A DNA stretch of 64,000 bases. Origin: Actinobacillus lignieresii. Its GTDB lineage: Bacteria; Pseudomonadota; Gammaproteobacteria; Enterobacterales; Pasteurellaceae. Location: positions 258,501 through 322,500 of the forward strand of contig NZ_UFRM01000001.1 in the NCBI RefSeq assembly GCF_900444945.1, given 5' to 3'. Below the pieces are notes generated by a model. The model ran no database searches, had not been told where the DNA came from, and saw only the letters and a program-made list of their open reading frames with translations. A program made the position numbers and the translations under genes. Shown here piece after piece: positions 28,082 to 37,475 of the stretch; position 1 is the first letter of the stretch, and the number at the start of each line of letters is the position of its first letter.

Positions 28082-28110
28082 TTGATTTAGTTATTTTAAA
28101 TATGTATTAT
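28082..28110 (+). promoter_or_regulatory. kduD promoter
   Basis: TTGATT at 28082-28087, a 17-nt spacer, and TATTAT at 28105-28110. It abuts the KdgR-type operator. Confidence 0.6.
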
Positions 28111-28173
28111 GCTCATATTAATTTAATCATATTCATGTAATGAATAATTGTTCTACATTAGAGGAGATATCAT

Positions 28174-28929
28174 ATGAAATTATTTGATTTAACTGGAAAA
28201 GTAGCCATCGTTACAGGATGTAATACCGGACTTGGGCAAGGTATGGCTTTAGGGTTGGCGGAAGCTGGTTGTAACATTATTGGAATTAATTTAACAGAAC
28301 CGTTAGAGACCAAACAAAAGATTGAGACTATCGGTCGTAAATTTATCAATATTGAAGCTAATCTTATGCAACAGGATAGGCTTGCTGAAATTGTGGAAAA
28401 AGCGACCGCTATTTTTGGAAAAATAGATATTTTAGTTAATAACGCAGGTATTATTCGTCGAGAAGATGCTATCGATTTTAGCGAGCAGAATTGGGATGAT
28501 GTCATTAATATTAATTTGAAAACCGTATTTTTCCTTTCACAACTTGTTGCAAAACAATTTATAGCACAGGGCCATGGCGGCAAAATTATTAACGTTGCTT
28601 CAATGTTATCTTTCCAAGGTGGTATCCGTGTTCCATCATATACGGCATCAAAAAGTGCAGTAATGGGAATCACTAAAGCTATGGCAAACGAATGGGCAAA
28701 ATACAATATTAACGTTAATGCGATTGCGCCGGGATATATGGCAACCGATAATACAGCTGCATTAAGAGCTGATGAGAAGCGTAGCCAAGAGATTTTAGAT
28801 CGAATTCCTGCTGGTAGATGGGGACTTCCTAGTGATTTAGCTGGTCCTTGTACATTCTTAGCATCCTCTGCTAGTGATTATGTAAATGGTTATACTATTG
28901 CAGTAGATGGCGGATGGTTAGCGAGATAA
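28174..28929 (+). CDS. kduD: 2-dehydro-3-deoxy-D-gluconate 5-dehydrogenase KduD
   Basis: Short-chain dehydrogenase/reductase that reduces 2,5-diketo-3-deoxygluconate to 2-keto-3-deoxygluconate (KDG) with NADH. At 251 residues it is close to E. coli KduD (253). It has the cofactor motif VTGCNTGLGQG near residue 12, NNAG near residue 89, a catalytic Ser in NVASMLSFQGG, and YTASK near residue 155. AGGAG lies 8 nt before the ATG. It is the first gene of the right-hand KdgR-controlled unit. Confidence 0.92.
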   Translation: MKLFDLTGKVAIVTGCNTGLGQGMALGLAEAGCNIIGINLTEPLETKQKIETIGRKFINIEANLMQQDRLAEIVEKATAIFGKIDILVNNAGIIRREDAIDFSEQNWDDVININLKTVFFLSQLVAKQFIAQGHGGKIINVASMLSFQGGIRVPSYTASKSAVMGITKAMANEWAKYNINVNAIAPGYMATDNTAALRADEKRSQEILDRIPAGRWGLPSDLAGPCTFLASSASDYVNGYTIAVDGGWLAR

Positions 28930-28960
28930 TTTTATTATTTAAATTATATTTATTCATAAG

Positions 28961-29611
28961 GTGTTAAAAATGAAAATCGCTCTAATAATGGAAAATAGTC
29001 AAGCATCTAAAAATGCTATTATTTTAAAAGAACTAAGAGAGTGTGTGGATCCTAAAGGTCATCAAGTTTTTAATGTTGGAATGACAGACGAAAATGATCA
29101 TCATCTTACCTATATTCATTTGGGTATTATGGCTAGTATTTTGATTAATTCTAAATCCGTGGATTTTATTATTACAGGTTGTGGTACAGGACAAGGTGCA
29201 ATGATGTCCTTAAATATTCATCCTGGCGTTGTATGCGGATATTGTCTAGATCCAACAGATGCCTTTTTATTCACTAAAATCAATAATGGGAATGCCTTGT
29301 CGCTCGCGTTTGCAAAAGGATTTGGTTGGGGAGCTGAACTAAATGTGCGCTATATCTTTGAAAAAGCATTTACTGGTGTTCGTGGAGAAGGATATCCTTT
29401 AGAAAGAAAGAAACCCCAAATTAGAAATGCCAATATTTTAAATCAAGTTAAAAAAGCAGTTATAAAAGATGATTATCTTGAAGTATTACAATCTATCGAT
29501 ACAGAATTACTAAAAGTTGCAGTAGGTAGTAAACAGTTTCAAGAATGCTTCTTTGCCCATTGTCAAGTACCAGAAATCGAACTTTTTGTCCGAAAATTAC
29601 TATCGAACTAA
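28961..29611 (+). CDS. RpiB/LacA/LacB-family sugar isomerase (DhuI-like candidate)
   Basis: A 216-residue protein of the RpiB/LacAB isomerase family, longer than RpiB (about 150) because of a C-terminal extension of about 70 residues. IALIMENSQASKNAIILKELRE is the N-terminal strand-loop, and TGCGTGQGAMMSLNIHPGVVCGYCLDP carries the family's catalytic Cys and glycine loop. In streptococci a member called DhuI performs the same DKI isomerisation as KduI. Its place between kduD and kdgK makes that a good candidate here, although kduI is also present. The low GC matches the island. Other ketose-aldose isomerisations remain possible. Confidence 0.8.
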   Translation: MLKMKIALIMENSQASKNAIILKELRECVDPKGHQVFNVGMTDENDHHLTYIHLGIMASILINSKSVDFIITGCGTGQGAMMSLNIHPGVVCGYCLDPTDAFLFTKINNGNALSLAFAKGFGWGAELNVRYIFEKAFTGVRGEGYPLERKKPQIRNANILNQVKKAVIKDDYLEVLQSIDTELLKVAVGSKQFQECFFAHCQVPEIELFVRKLLSN

Positions 29612-29636
29612 AATAGTTTACTAATCGGTGACCAAG

Positions 29637-30581
29637 ATGAAAAAACTAGCCCTTTTAGGGGAGTGTATGATAGAGCTGAACGGGGAGCCGTTTGGGCAAA
29701 TGCGCCAAACTTATGGCGGCGATACGCTTAATACGGCAACCTATTTAGCACGTGTATCTACTCCCGAACAGATTCAAGTATGCTACGTGTCTGCCTTAGG
29801 AACGGATAAGCTGAGTCAAGGTATGTTAGCTTATTGGCAGGCAGACGGCATTGATACCCAATGGGTTTTAAAAGACGAGCAGCGTTCGCCGGGGTTATAT
29901 TTAATTCAATTGGATAAGAAAGGCGAACGGACTTTCTTATATTGGCGCAATCAATCGGCCGCTCGTTATTTATTGCAACATTCGAATTTCCCTCAAGTAT
30001 TAAGTGAGCTGGATTCGGTGGATATGATTTATTTAAGCGGCATTTCTTTAGTAATCCTGCCTGAAAATGATCGAAAGTTGTTGATTACCTCTTTAGCGAA
30101 GTTAAAACAAGCCGGTGTGGAAATTGCCTTTGACAGTAATTTCCGTCCGAAATTATGGGAAAGTCTTGAGCAAGCACAAGCCTGTTATCGTGAGTTATTG
30201 CCTTTAGTCGATGTCGCTTTAGTCACATTCGATGATGAGGAGATGTTATGGCAAGATGAAGACGAACAGCAGACTATTGCTCGTTTATCTGCTTATGGGA
30301 TCGCTAAAATCATTGTTAAACAAGGTAGCCGCGGCGCAGTCGTATGTGAGCATCTGCAACAAACTTTTGTGCCTACGACACCGGTGGAACACGTTGTGGA
30401 TACCACTTCGGCAGGGGATTCTTTCAATGCCGGATTTTTAGCCGGTTATTTACAAGGCAAGCCTTTAGCGGTGTGTTGCCGTCAAGGTAATCAATTAGCA
30501 GGTATAGTGATTCAGCACAAAGGCGCAATTATAGATAAATCGGCGACCGCTCATTTATTCGCCCAATTTAATGCTATGTAG
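29637..30581 (+). CDS. kdgK: 2-dehydro-3-deoxygluconokinase
   Basis: PfkB-family kinase that phosphorylates KDG to KDPG. The product is 314 residues from the ATG at 29637, with GGTGA upstream; a GTG at 29628 is in frame. Features: GECMIELNGEPFGQMRQTYGGDTLNTATYLAR at the N terminus and the PfkB signature DTTSAGDSFNAGF near residue 259, which contains the catalytic Asp. From here on GC content is visibly higher than in the upstream island, so kdgK-kdgA look like resident genes to which the island was joined. Confidence 0.94.
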   Translation: MKKLALLGECMIELNGEPFGQMRQTYGGDTLNTATYLARVSTPEQIQVCYVSALGTDKLSQGMLAYWQADGIDTQWVLKDEQRSPGLYLIQLDKKGERTFLYWRNQSAARYLLQHSNFPQVLSELDSVDMIYLSGISLVILPENDRKLLITSLAKLKQAGVEIAFDSNFRPKLWESLEQAQACYRELLPLVDVALVTFDDEEMLWQDEDEQQTIARLSAYGIAKIIVKQGSRGAVVCEHLQQTFVPTTPVEHVVDTTSAGDSFNAGFLAGYLQGKPLAVCCRQGNQLAGIVIQHKGAIIDKSATAHLFAQFNAM

Positions 30582-30592
30582 TAAGGAAAAAA

Positions 30593-31237
30593 ATGATGAA
30601 ATATACAACAGAACAAATTATTGAAAAACTTCGTCAGTTAAAAGTCGTGCCGGTAATTGCGGTAGAACAAGCGGAAGATATTTTACCGTTAGTTAAGACG
30701 TTAGCGGAGAACGGTTTACCGGTGGCGGAGATTACTTTCCGCTCGGCTGCGGCGGAAGAAGCGATTCGCTTAGTACGCCAGCATTATCCGGACGTATTGA
30801 TTGCCGCCGGTACGGTATTAACCGCCGAGCAAGTGGTCAAAGCGAAAAATGCCGGTGCGGATTTTGTCGTGACACCGGGCTTTAACCCGACTATCGTGAA
30901 ACTGTGCCAAGATTTAGATTTTCCGATTACGCCGGGGGTAAACAATCCGATGTCGATTGAAGCGGCATTATCGTTAGGCATTGAAGCGGTCAAATTTTTC
31001 CCAGCGGAAGCCAGCGGCGGTGTGAAAATGATTAAAGCCTTACTCGGTCCTTATGGTAATCTGCAAATTATGCCGACCGGCGGTATCAGCCCGAGCAATA
31101 TCAAGGACTACCTCGCCATTCCGAATATTGTGGCTTGCGGCGGCTCTTGGTTTGTCGAGAAATCTTTGATTCAAGCGAAGAATTGGGATGAAATCGGTAG
31201 ATTGGTACGAGAAGCCATAGCACTAACCCACGCTTAA
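30593..31237 (+). CDS. kdgA: KDPG / KHG aldolase
   Basis: Cleaves 2-keto-3-deoxy-6-phosphogluconate to pyruvate and glyceraldehyde-3-phosphate, linking uronate breakdown to glycolysis. It has 214 residues as in E. coli Eda. The Schiff-base Lys is at 134 in EAVKFFPAEA, the general-base Glu lies in VVPVIAVEQAED, and LIAAGTVLTAEQV and MPTGGISPSNIKDYL are family segments. Two adjacent ATG codons (30593 and 30596) follow AAGGA; the second has the better spacing. It contains an uptake sequence at about 30984. It lies 11 nt after kdgK in the same operon. Confidence 0.95.
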   Translation: MMKYTTEQIIEKLRQLKVVPVIAVEQAEDILPLVKTLAENGLPVAEITFRSAAAEEAIRLVRQHYPDVLIAAGTVLTAEQVVKAKNAGADFVVTPGFNPTIVKLCQDLDFPITPGVNNPMSIEAALSLGIEAVKFFPAEASGGVKMIKALLGPYGNLQIMPTGGISPSNIKDYLAIPNIVACGGSWFVEKSLIQAKNWDEIGRLVREAIALTHA

Positions 31238-31244
31238 TTACAAG

Positions 31245-31300
31245 CAAGCGGTTTGATTTTCTCTGCTTTTTGCAAAAAACGTGCAAAATCAGACCGCTTG
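31245..31300. terminator. Paired uptake-sequence terminator between kdgA and yczE-like gene
   Basis: CAAGCGGTTTGATTTT at 31245-31260 pairs with AAAATCAGACCGCTTG at 31285-31300 with one G-T wobble. The right arm overlaps the last codons and TGA stop of the convergent membrane-protein gene. Confidence 0.8.
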
Positions 31301-31933
31301 AAAATAGCGTACTAAAAAAGAAAAAGTAATTTGAATCAGCCAGCCGATACTTATCGCAAAAAGTATAGTGCTGATCCCGAAAGTACCGCCGAGCAGAATA
31401 CCGACCGCACAGGCTGAAACTTCTATTAATGTCCTCACTATACTGATTTTCCAACCGTAACGTAAACAGATTCCCACCATTAACCCGTCTCTAGGGCCAG
31501 CCCCCAATCGGCAGGAAAGATAAACCGCCGTACCGATACCGTATATGAGAATTGCGACTAACATATAGCTTACTCTATGAAAGAGCGTTTCGGGCTGTTC
31601 GAGAAAACGTACGGTAAGATCGGTAAATAATGCGATTAAAGCAATATTCAGTAATGTGCCTAAACCGAAACGTAATTTAAACGGAATCCAAAGTAATAAC
31701 ACGACAAAACTGATCAGCGCGATAGAGGTGCCGATAGAGATATCCAGCTGTAAGGCTAAGCCTTGCGATAATACCGTCCAAGGTGTTGCACCCAAATTCG
31801 CTAAGATCAGTAATCCTTCTGCGATGCCGATAAAAATCATCGTCAATGAAATAATTAAAATGGTATCAAAGCGCAGTTCCCATTGGTGCCGGGCAGACCA
31901 ACGCATGAGCGGAATCGGTGATTTTTTTGACAT
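31289..31933 (-). CDS. YczE/YyaS/YitT-type integral membrane protein
   Basis: A 214-residue membrane protein with five to six hydrophobic segments. Family features are GIAEGLLILANLGATPWTVLSQGLA (residues about 37-61) and SCRLGAGPRDGLMVGICLRYGWKISIVRT (about 139-167), typical of the YczE group. Function unknown. Its last codons (FQAV-stop) are written by an uptake sequence that also forms one arm of the terminator hairpin. It is divergent from nupC. Confidence 0.82.
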   Translation of the reverse strand: MSKKSPIPLMRWSARHQWELRFDTILIISLTMIFIGIAEGLLILANLGATPWTVLSQGLALQLDISIGTSIALISFVVLLLWIPFKLRFGLGTLLNIALIALFTDLTVRFLEQPETLFHRVSYMLVAILIYGIGTAVYLSCRLGAGPRDGLMVGICLRYGWKISIVRTLIEVSACAVGILLGGTFGISTILFAISIGWLIQITFSFLVRYFQAV

Positions 31934-31995
31934 AAATGCTCAATTGAGAAAAAACAAGTAATCATTATATCTATTTATATGATTTTAAATAGTAA

Positions 31996-32017
31996 TAATG
32001 TGATCAACTTCTCAATT
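31996..32017. promoter_or_regulatory. Probable CRP site upstream of nupC
   Basis: TGTGATCAACTTCTCA at 31999-32014 matches TGTGA-N6-TCACA except one base. nupC of E. coli is CRP-activated. Confidence 0.55.
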
Positions 32018-32145
32018 TCGAATATTCATAAGGTAAAATTTTAGAGATTTTTTGTGTAAAAAAAGGTATAGTTATGAAACTTTTTTAGATGGTGTTTTTT
32101 TCGGAAAACGACGTATTATTACTTTTCTTTTTGAGGTTTTTTCAA

Positions 32146-33414
32146 ATGAGTGCGTTAAATAGTATCTTAGGTATTGTCGTACTGCTACTGATTGCCTTTG
32201 TATTATCAAATAATCGTAAAGCAATCAGTTTCCGTACGGTAATCGGAGCGTTAGTTCTACAAGTCGGTATCGGTGCGATCATCCTTTATTGGGAAACGGG
32301 TCGTAAAGGTTTATTAGCGGCAGCGGAAGGTGTGAGTAAAGTTATCAGCTACGGTAACGACGGTATCAGCTTCTTATTCGGCGGCTTGGTCAGCGACAAA
32401 ATGTTTGAAGTGTTCGGCGGCGGCGGTTTCGTTTTCGCATTAAAAGTGCTTCCTCCGATTATCTTCTTCTCTGCGCTTATTTCCGTTCTTTACTATTTAG
32501 GTATCATGCAGATTGTGATTCGAATCCTCGGCGGTGCGTTACAAAAAGTATTAGGCACGTCAAAATCAGAATCGATGTCTGCGGCGGCGAATATTTTCGT
32601 CGGTCAAACAGAAGCGCCTCTTTTAGTTAAACCTTACATTAAATCAATGACTAACTCCGAGTTATTCGCGGTAATGTGCGGCGGTTTAGCCTCGGTTGCC
32701 GGTGCGGTAATGATTGGTTATGCAGGTATGGGCGTACCGCTTCCGTATTTAATTGCCGCATCGTTTATGGCGGCGCCGGGCGGTTTATTATTCGCTAAAA
32801 TTCTTCATCCTCAATCAGAACAATTTAAAGACGAATTAAGCGATGACGACATTGAAGAAAAACCTTCGAATGTCATTGAAGCGGCGGCAGTCGGTGCCTT
32901 CTCCGGTATGCAATTGGCAATGAACGTCGGTGCAATGTTATTAGCATTTATCGCATTGATCGCAATGCTTAACGGCTTTATCGGTGGCGTATCTTCATTT
33001 ATCGGTTATGAAAACGTAACGTTACAATCATTATTCGGTTATGTATTCCAACCTTTAGCATGGCTAATCGGTGTGCCTTGGGGAGCCGAATCGCAAGTAG
33101 CCGGTTCGTTAATCGGTCAGAAATTAATTTTAAATGAATTCGTCGCTTATGCCGATTTCGTGAATTACTTAAAACCGGAAGCGGCGGTTGCGTTAAGTCC
33201 GAAAACAATCGCTATCATCACTTTCTCACTATGTGGTTTTGCAAACTTAAGCTCAATCGCAATCTTAATCGGCGGTTTAGGCGGTATGGCGCCAAGTCGT
33301 CGTAGCGACGTAGCGCGTATGGGGGTGAAAGCTGTTGTTGCAGGTACGCTCTCCAACTTAATGAGTGCGGCGATTGCCGGTTTATTTATCGGTATCGGCG
33401 GCGCGGTAATGTAA
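32146..33414 (+). CDS. nupC: Nucleoside:H+ symporter NupC
   Basis: Concentrative nucleoside transporter. The product is 422 residues from the ATG at 32146 (MSALNSILGIVVLLLIAFVLSNNRKAISF), preceded by TTGAGG. The in-frame ATG at 32089 would add 19 unconserved residues. Family features are GGFVFALKVLPPIIFFSALISVLYYLGIMQ, AAANIFVGQTEAPLLVKPY near residue 145, and GFANLSSIAILIGGLGGMAPSRRSDVARMG near the C terminus. About 8-10 membrane segments. Downstream deoC and deoD metabolise the imported nucleosides. Confidence 0.93.
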   Translation: MSALNSILGIVVLLLIAFVLSNNRKAISFRTVIGALVLQVGIGAIILYWETGRKGLLAAAEGVSKVISYGNDGISFLFGGLVSDKMFEVFGGGGFVFALKVLPPIIFFSALISVLYYLGIMQIVIRILGGALQKVLGTSKSESMSAAANIFVGQTEAPLLVKPYIKSMTNSELFAVMCGGLASVAGAVMIGYAGMGVPLPYLIAASFMAAPGGLLFAKILHPQSEQFKDELSDDDIEEKPSNVIEAAAVGAFSGMQLAMNVGAMLLAFIALIAMLNGFIGGVSSFIGYENVTLQSLFGYVFQPLAWLIGVPWGAESQVAGSLIGQKLILNEFVAYADFVNYLKPEAAVALSPKTIAIITFSLCGFANLSSIAILIGGLGGMAPSRRSDVARMGVKAVVAGTLSNLMSAAIAGLFIGIGGAVM

Positions 33415-33432
33415 TCGCAATTGATTTATAGA

Positions 33433-33465
33433 AACACCACTGGAAACAGTGGTGTTGTCGTTTTA
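33433..33465 (+). terminator. Hairpin after nupC
   Basis: Perfect 10-bp stem AACACCACTG (33433-33442) and CAGTGGTGTT (33447-33456) closed by a GAAA tetraloop. The tail GTCGTTTT is short, so termination may be partial. Confidence 0.78.
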
Positions 33466-33471
33466 GAGCTA

Positions 33472-33487
33472 AGTAAACGTTTGCGCG
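33472..33487. promoter_or_regulatory. LacI-family (PurR/CytR-like) operator upstream of deoC
   Basis: AGTAAACGTTTGCGCG has the central AAACGTTT typical of LacI-family operators. The right half is an exact PurR half-site (CGTTTGCG) and the left half differs by one base. Confidence 0.5.
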
Positions 33488-33550
33488 TATGTATATCGTG
33501 CAAGCGGTCTAATTTTTCTATATTTTTACAAAAGTAAGAAGGGGGCTCGT

Positions 33551-34327
33551 ATGAGTTTAAAAGATTCGGCGAAAATCGCTTTATCCTTAATGGATTTAAC
33601 CACATTGAATGACAACGATACGGATGAGAAAGTTATTGCGCTTTGCCAACAAGGTAAGACGGAATTCGGTACGCCGGCAGCGGTATGCGTTTATCCGCGT
33701 TTTGTGCCGGTTGCTCGTAAAGCATTAAAAGCACAGGGAACCGAGCAAGTTAAGATTGCCACGGTAACCAATTTCCCGCATGGTAACGATGATATTGACA
33801 TTGCAGTCGCAGAAACCAAAGCGGCGGTGGCTTACGGTGCCGATGAAGTGGATGTGGTCTTCCCTTACAAAGCATTAATGGCGGGTAACGAACAAATCGG
33901 CTTTGAATTGGTACAACAATGTAAGGTGGTTTGCCAAGCGTCAAACGTATTACTAAAAGTCATTATTGAAACCGGCGAACTGAAAACTGCCGAATTAATT
34001 CGTAAAGCGAGCGAAATTTCCATTAAAGCCGGCGCGGATTTTATTAAAACTTCAACAGGTAAAGTGCCGGTAAATGCAACGCTTGAATCTGCTCGTATTA
34101 TGTTAGAAACCATTCGTGATTTAAAGGTAGCGGATAGAGTCGGCTTTAAAGCGGCGGGCGGCGTGAAAACAGCGGAAGAAGCGGCGCAATATTTAGCGCT
34201 TGCGCAAGAAATTTTAGGTCATGATTGGGTGAATGCGGATCATTTCCGTTTCGGCGCTTCAAGTTTACTAACGAATTTACTGGCGGCATTAAACGGACAA
34301 GCAAACCAAAAAGTCAGTGGCTACTAA
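33551..34327 (+). CDS. deoC: Deoxyribose-phosphate aldolase
   Basis: Splits 2-deoxyribose-5-phosphate into acetaldehyde and glyceraldehyde-3-phosphate. It has 258 residues (E. coli 259). The class I aldolase Schiff-base Lys lies in [13 protein letters not shown], a second catalytic Lys in [12 protein letters not shown], and the conserved acid in [16 protein letters not shown] lies upstream of the ATG. An Apl-type uptake sequence lies between the LacI-type operator and the start (about 33498-33512). Confidence 0.95.
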   Translation: MSLKDSAKIALSLMDLTTLNDNDTDEKVIALCQQGKTEFGTPAAVCVYPRFVPVARKALKAQGTEQVKIATVTNFPHGNDDIDIAVAETKAAVAYGADEVDVVFPYKALMAGNEQIGFELVQQCKVVCQASNVLLKVIIETGELKTAELIRKASEISIKAGADFIKTSTGKVPVNATLESARIMLETIRDLKVADRVGFKAAGGVKTAEEAAQYLALAQEILGHDWVNADHFRFGASSLLTNLLAALNGQANQKVSGY

Positions 34328-34385
34328 GCAAGCGGTCTAAATTTATTAATTTTTTACAAACTATATCGTAATAGAGGAAAACAAA

Positions 34386-35108
34386 ATGGCTACTCCACAC
34401 ATTAACGCACCGGAAGGTGCATTTGCTGACGTTGTATTAATGCCGGGCGATCCGCTTCGTGCAAAATATATTGCGGAAACATTTTTAGAAGATGCGGTAC
34501 AAGTAACGGACGTGCGTAATATGTTCGGCTACACCGGTACTTATAAAGGTCGCCGTATTTCGGTCATGGGACACGGTATGGGGATTCCTTCTTGCTCAAT
34601 TTATGCAAAAGAATTGATTACCGAATACGGTGTGAAAAAGATCATTCGCGTCGGTTCTTGCGGTGCGGTACGTCAAGATGTAAAAGTGCGTGATGTAATT
34701 ATCGGTTCGGGTGCTTGCACCGATTCAAAAGTAAACCGTATCCGTTTTCGTGACAACGATTTTGCGGCAATTTCCGACTTTGATATGACCTTAGCGGCGG
34801 TACAAGCGGCAAAACAAAAAGGTATTGCGGCACGTGTCGGTAACTTATTCTCTGCGGACTTATTCTATACGCCGGATGTGGAAATGTTTGACGTAATGGA
34901 AAAATACGGCATTTTAGGCGTGGAAATGGAAGCGGCGGGCATTTATGCGGTAGCGGCGGAATACGATGCAAAAGCGTTAGCGATTTGTACCGTTTCAGAC
35001 CATATCCGTACCGGTGAGCAAACTTCATCGGAAGAACGCCAATTAACCTTTAATGATATGATTACGATTGCATTAGAGTCCGTGTTAATCGGCGATAAAG
35101 CGGAATAA
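34386..35108 (+). CDS. deoD: Purine nucleoside phosphorylase DeoD-type
   Basis: Phosphorolyses purine (deoxy)nucleosides to base and (deoxy)ribose-1-phosphate. It has 240 residues (E. coli 239). Motifs: [17 protein letters not shown] (phosphate and substrate binding), [37 protein letters not shown], and [18 protein letters not shown] with the ribose-binding Glu, plus SDHIRTGEQ with the catalytic Asp. It lies 58 nt after deoC with an uptake sequence between. Ends in a strong terminator. Confidence 0.96.
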   Translation: MATPHINAPEGAFADVVLMPGDPLRAKYIAETFLEDAVQVTDVRNMFGYTGTYKGRRISVMGHGMGIPSCSIYAKELITEYGVKKIIRVGSCGAVRQDVKVRDVIIGSGACTDSKVNRIRFRDNDFAAISDFDMTLAAVQAAKQKGIAARVGNLFSADLFYTPDVEMFDVMEKYGILGVEMEAAGIYAVAAEYDAKALAICTVSDHIRTGEQTSSEERQLTFNDMITIALESVLIGDKAE

Positions 35109-35134
35109 GCGGTCGATTTTCCGTATTACTTTAC

Positions 35135-35171
35135 AAATCCTCTGAGCTGAAAATCTCGGAGGATTTTTTTG
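35135..35171 (+). terminator. Terminator after deoD
   Basis: A 12-bp stem (AAATCCTCTGAG at 35135-35146, CTCGGAGGATTT at 35155-35166, one G-T wobble) followed by a T run. Confidence 0.9.
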
Positions 35172-35223
35172 TCTAAAAATCAGACGAAAGCGATTGCTTT
35201 TGCACAAAATTTTGTAAAACTCA

Positions 35224-35251
35224 CTTGAAAGCTGATAATCTGCCCCAATGT
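35224..35251 (+). promoter_or_regulatory. Sigma-32 promoter of groESL
   Basis: CTTGAAA at 35224-35230, a 12-nt spacer, and CCCCAATGT at 35243-35251, close to the RpoH consensus. It is located 70-95 bp before groES. Confidence 0.85.
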
Positions 35252-35260
35252 TGGTTATCA

Positions 35261-35291
35261 TTGCACGCAATTCGGCGTGCGAAATTTTTTT
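35261..35291 (+). other. Leader stem-loop at the 5' end of the groESL transcript
   Basis: GCACGC at 35263-35268 and GCGTGC at 35275-35280, extendable by two pairs, with a 6-nt loop and then AAATTTTTTT. It looks like a small intrinsic terminator within the 5' leader, about 5 bases after the predicted start point. Confidence 0.6.
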
Positions 35292-35319
35292 ACAAATAAA
35301 TAATAGAAGGAAACAGACA

Positions 35320-35610
35320 ATGACTCTTCGTCCATTACACGATAAAGTAATTTTAAAACGTGAAGAAGTGGAAACACGTTCTGCAGGCGGTATCGTTTTA
35401 ACCGGTTCGGCAGCGACGAAATCTACGCGCGGTAAAGTAATTGCGGTTGGTACAGGTCGTTTATTAGAAAACGGTTCCGTACAAGCATTAGCGGTAAAAG
35501 TTGGTGATGTCGTTATCTTCAACGAAGGTTATGGGGTTAAATCAGAAAAAATTGACGGCGAAGAAGTGTTAATTCTTTCTGAAAACGATATTTTAGCTAT
35601 CGTAGAGTAG
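35320..35610 (+). CDS. groES: Co-chaperonin GroES
   Basis: Heptameric lid of the GroEL folding chamber. It has 96 residues starting [27 protein letters not shown], the exact family layout. The mobile loop is [18 protein letters not shown] and the C-terminal [19 protein letters not shown] is canonical. GAAGG precedes the ATG at 35320; the open frame extends upstream to 35248 but that would cover the heat-shock promoter and leader. First gene of groESL under a sigma-32 promoter. Confidence 0.97.
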   Translation: MTLRPLHDKVILKREEVETRSAGGIVLTGSAATKSTRGKVIAVGTGRLLENGSVQALAVKVGDVVIFNEGYGVKSEKIDGEEVLILSENDILAIVE

Positions 35611-35664
35611 TGATAAGCGGTCAGTTTTCACTAATTTTTTGCAAATTGAATAAATAATTTATAG

Positions 35665-37317
<1,653 letters not shown>

Positions 37318-37345
37318 TTCATCCCCCATTAGTTTGTTAATTAAG

Positions 37346-37376
37346 ACCTCCGAGAAATTTCTCGGAGGTTTTTTTA
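37346..37376 (+). terminator. Terminator after groL
   Basis: A 24-bp perfect palindrome (arms ACCTCCGAGAAA and TTTCTCGGAGGT, 37346-37369) followed by seven T. Confidence 0.93.
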
Positions 37377-37408
37377 TATTATATCTCATCACATATTAGG
37401 CAAAATAT

Positions 37409-37435
37409 GAAAAAAGGGCTAACTCTCGTTAGCCC
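37409..37435 (-). terminator. Terminator after adhE
   Basis: Stem GGGCTAAC (37416-37423) and GTTAGCCC (37428-37435) with a 4-nt loop. The A run at 37410-37415 gives the U tail for the minus strand. Confidence 0.88.
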
Positions 37436-37475
37436 TCAGTTCGTTTCATCAATCAATCATAATAAGAGAAAAGGA

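Noticed and set aside
28170..28706. 178-codon open frame antisense to kduD
   Set aside because: Shadow of the kduD codon pattern; kduD has complete SDR motifs on the other strand.
35261..35283. Possible CIRCE/HrcA operator upstream of groES
   Set aside because: Arms and spacing differ from TTAGCACTC-N9-GAGTGCTAA, and a good sigma-32 promoter already explains heat-shock control.
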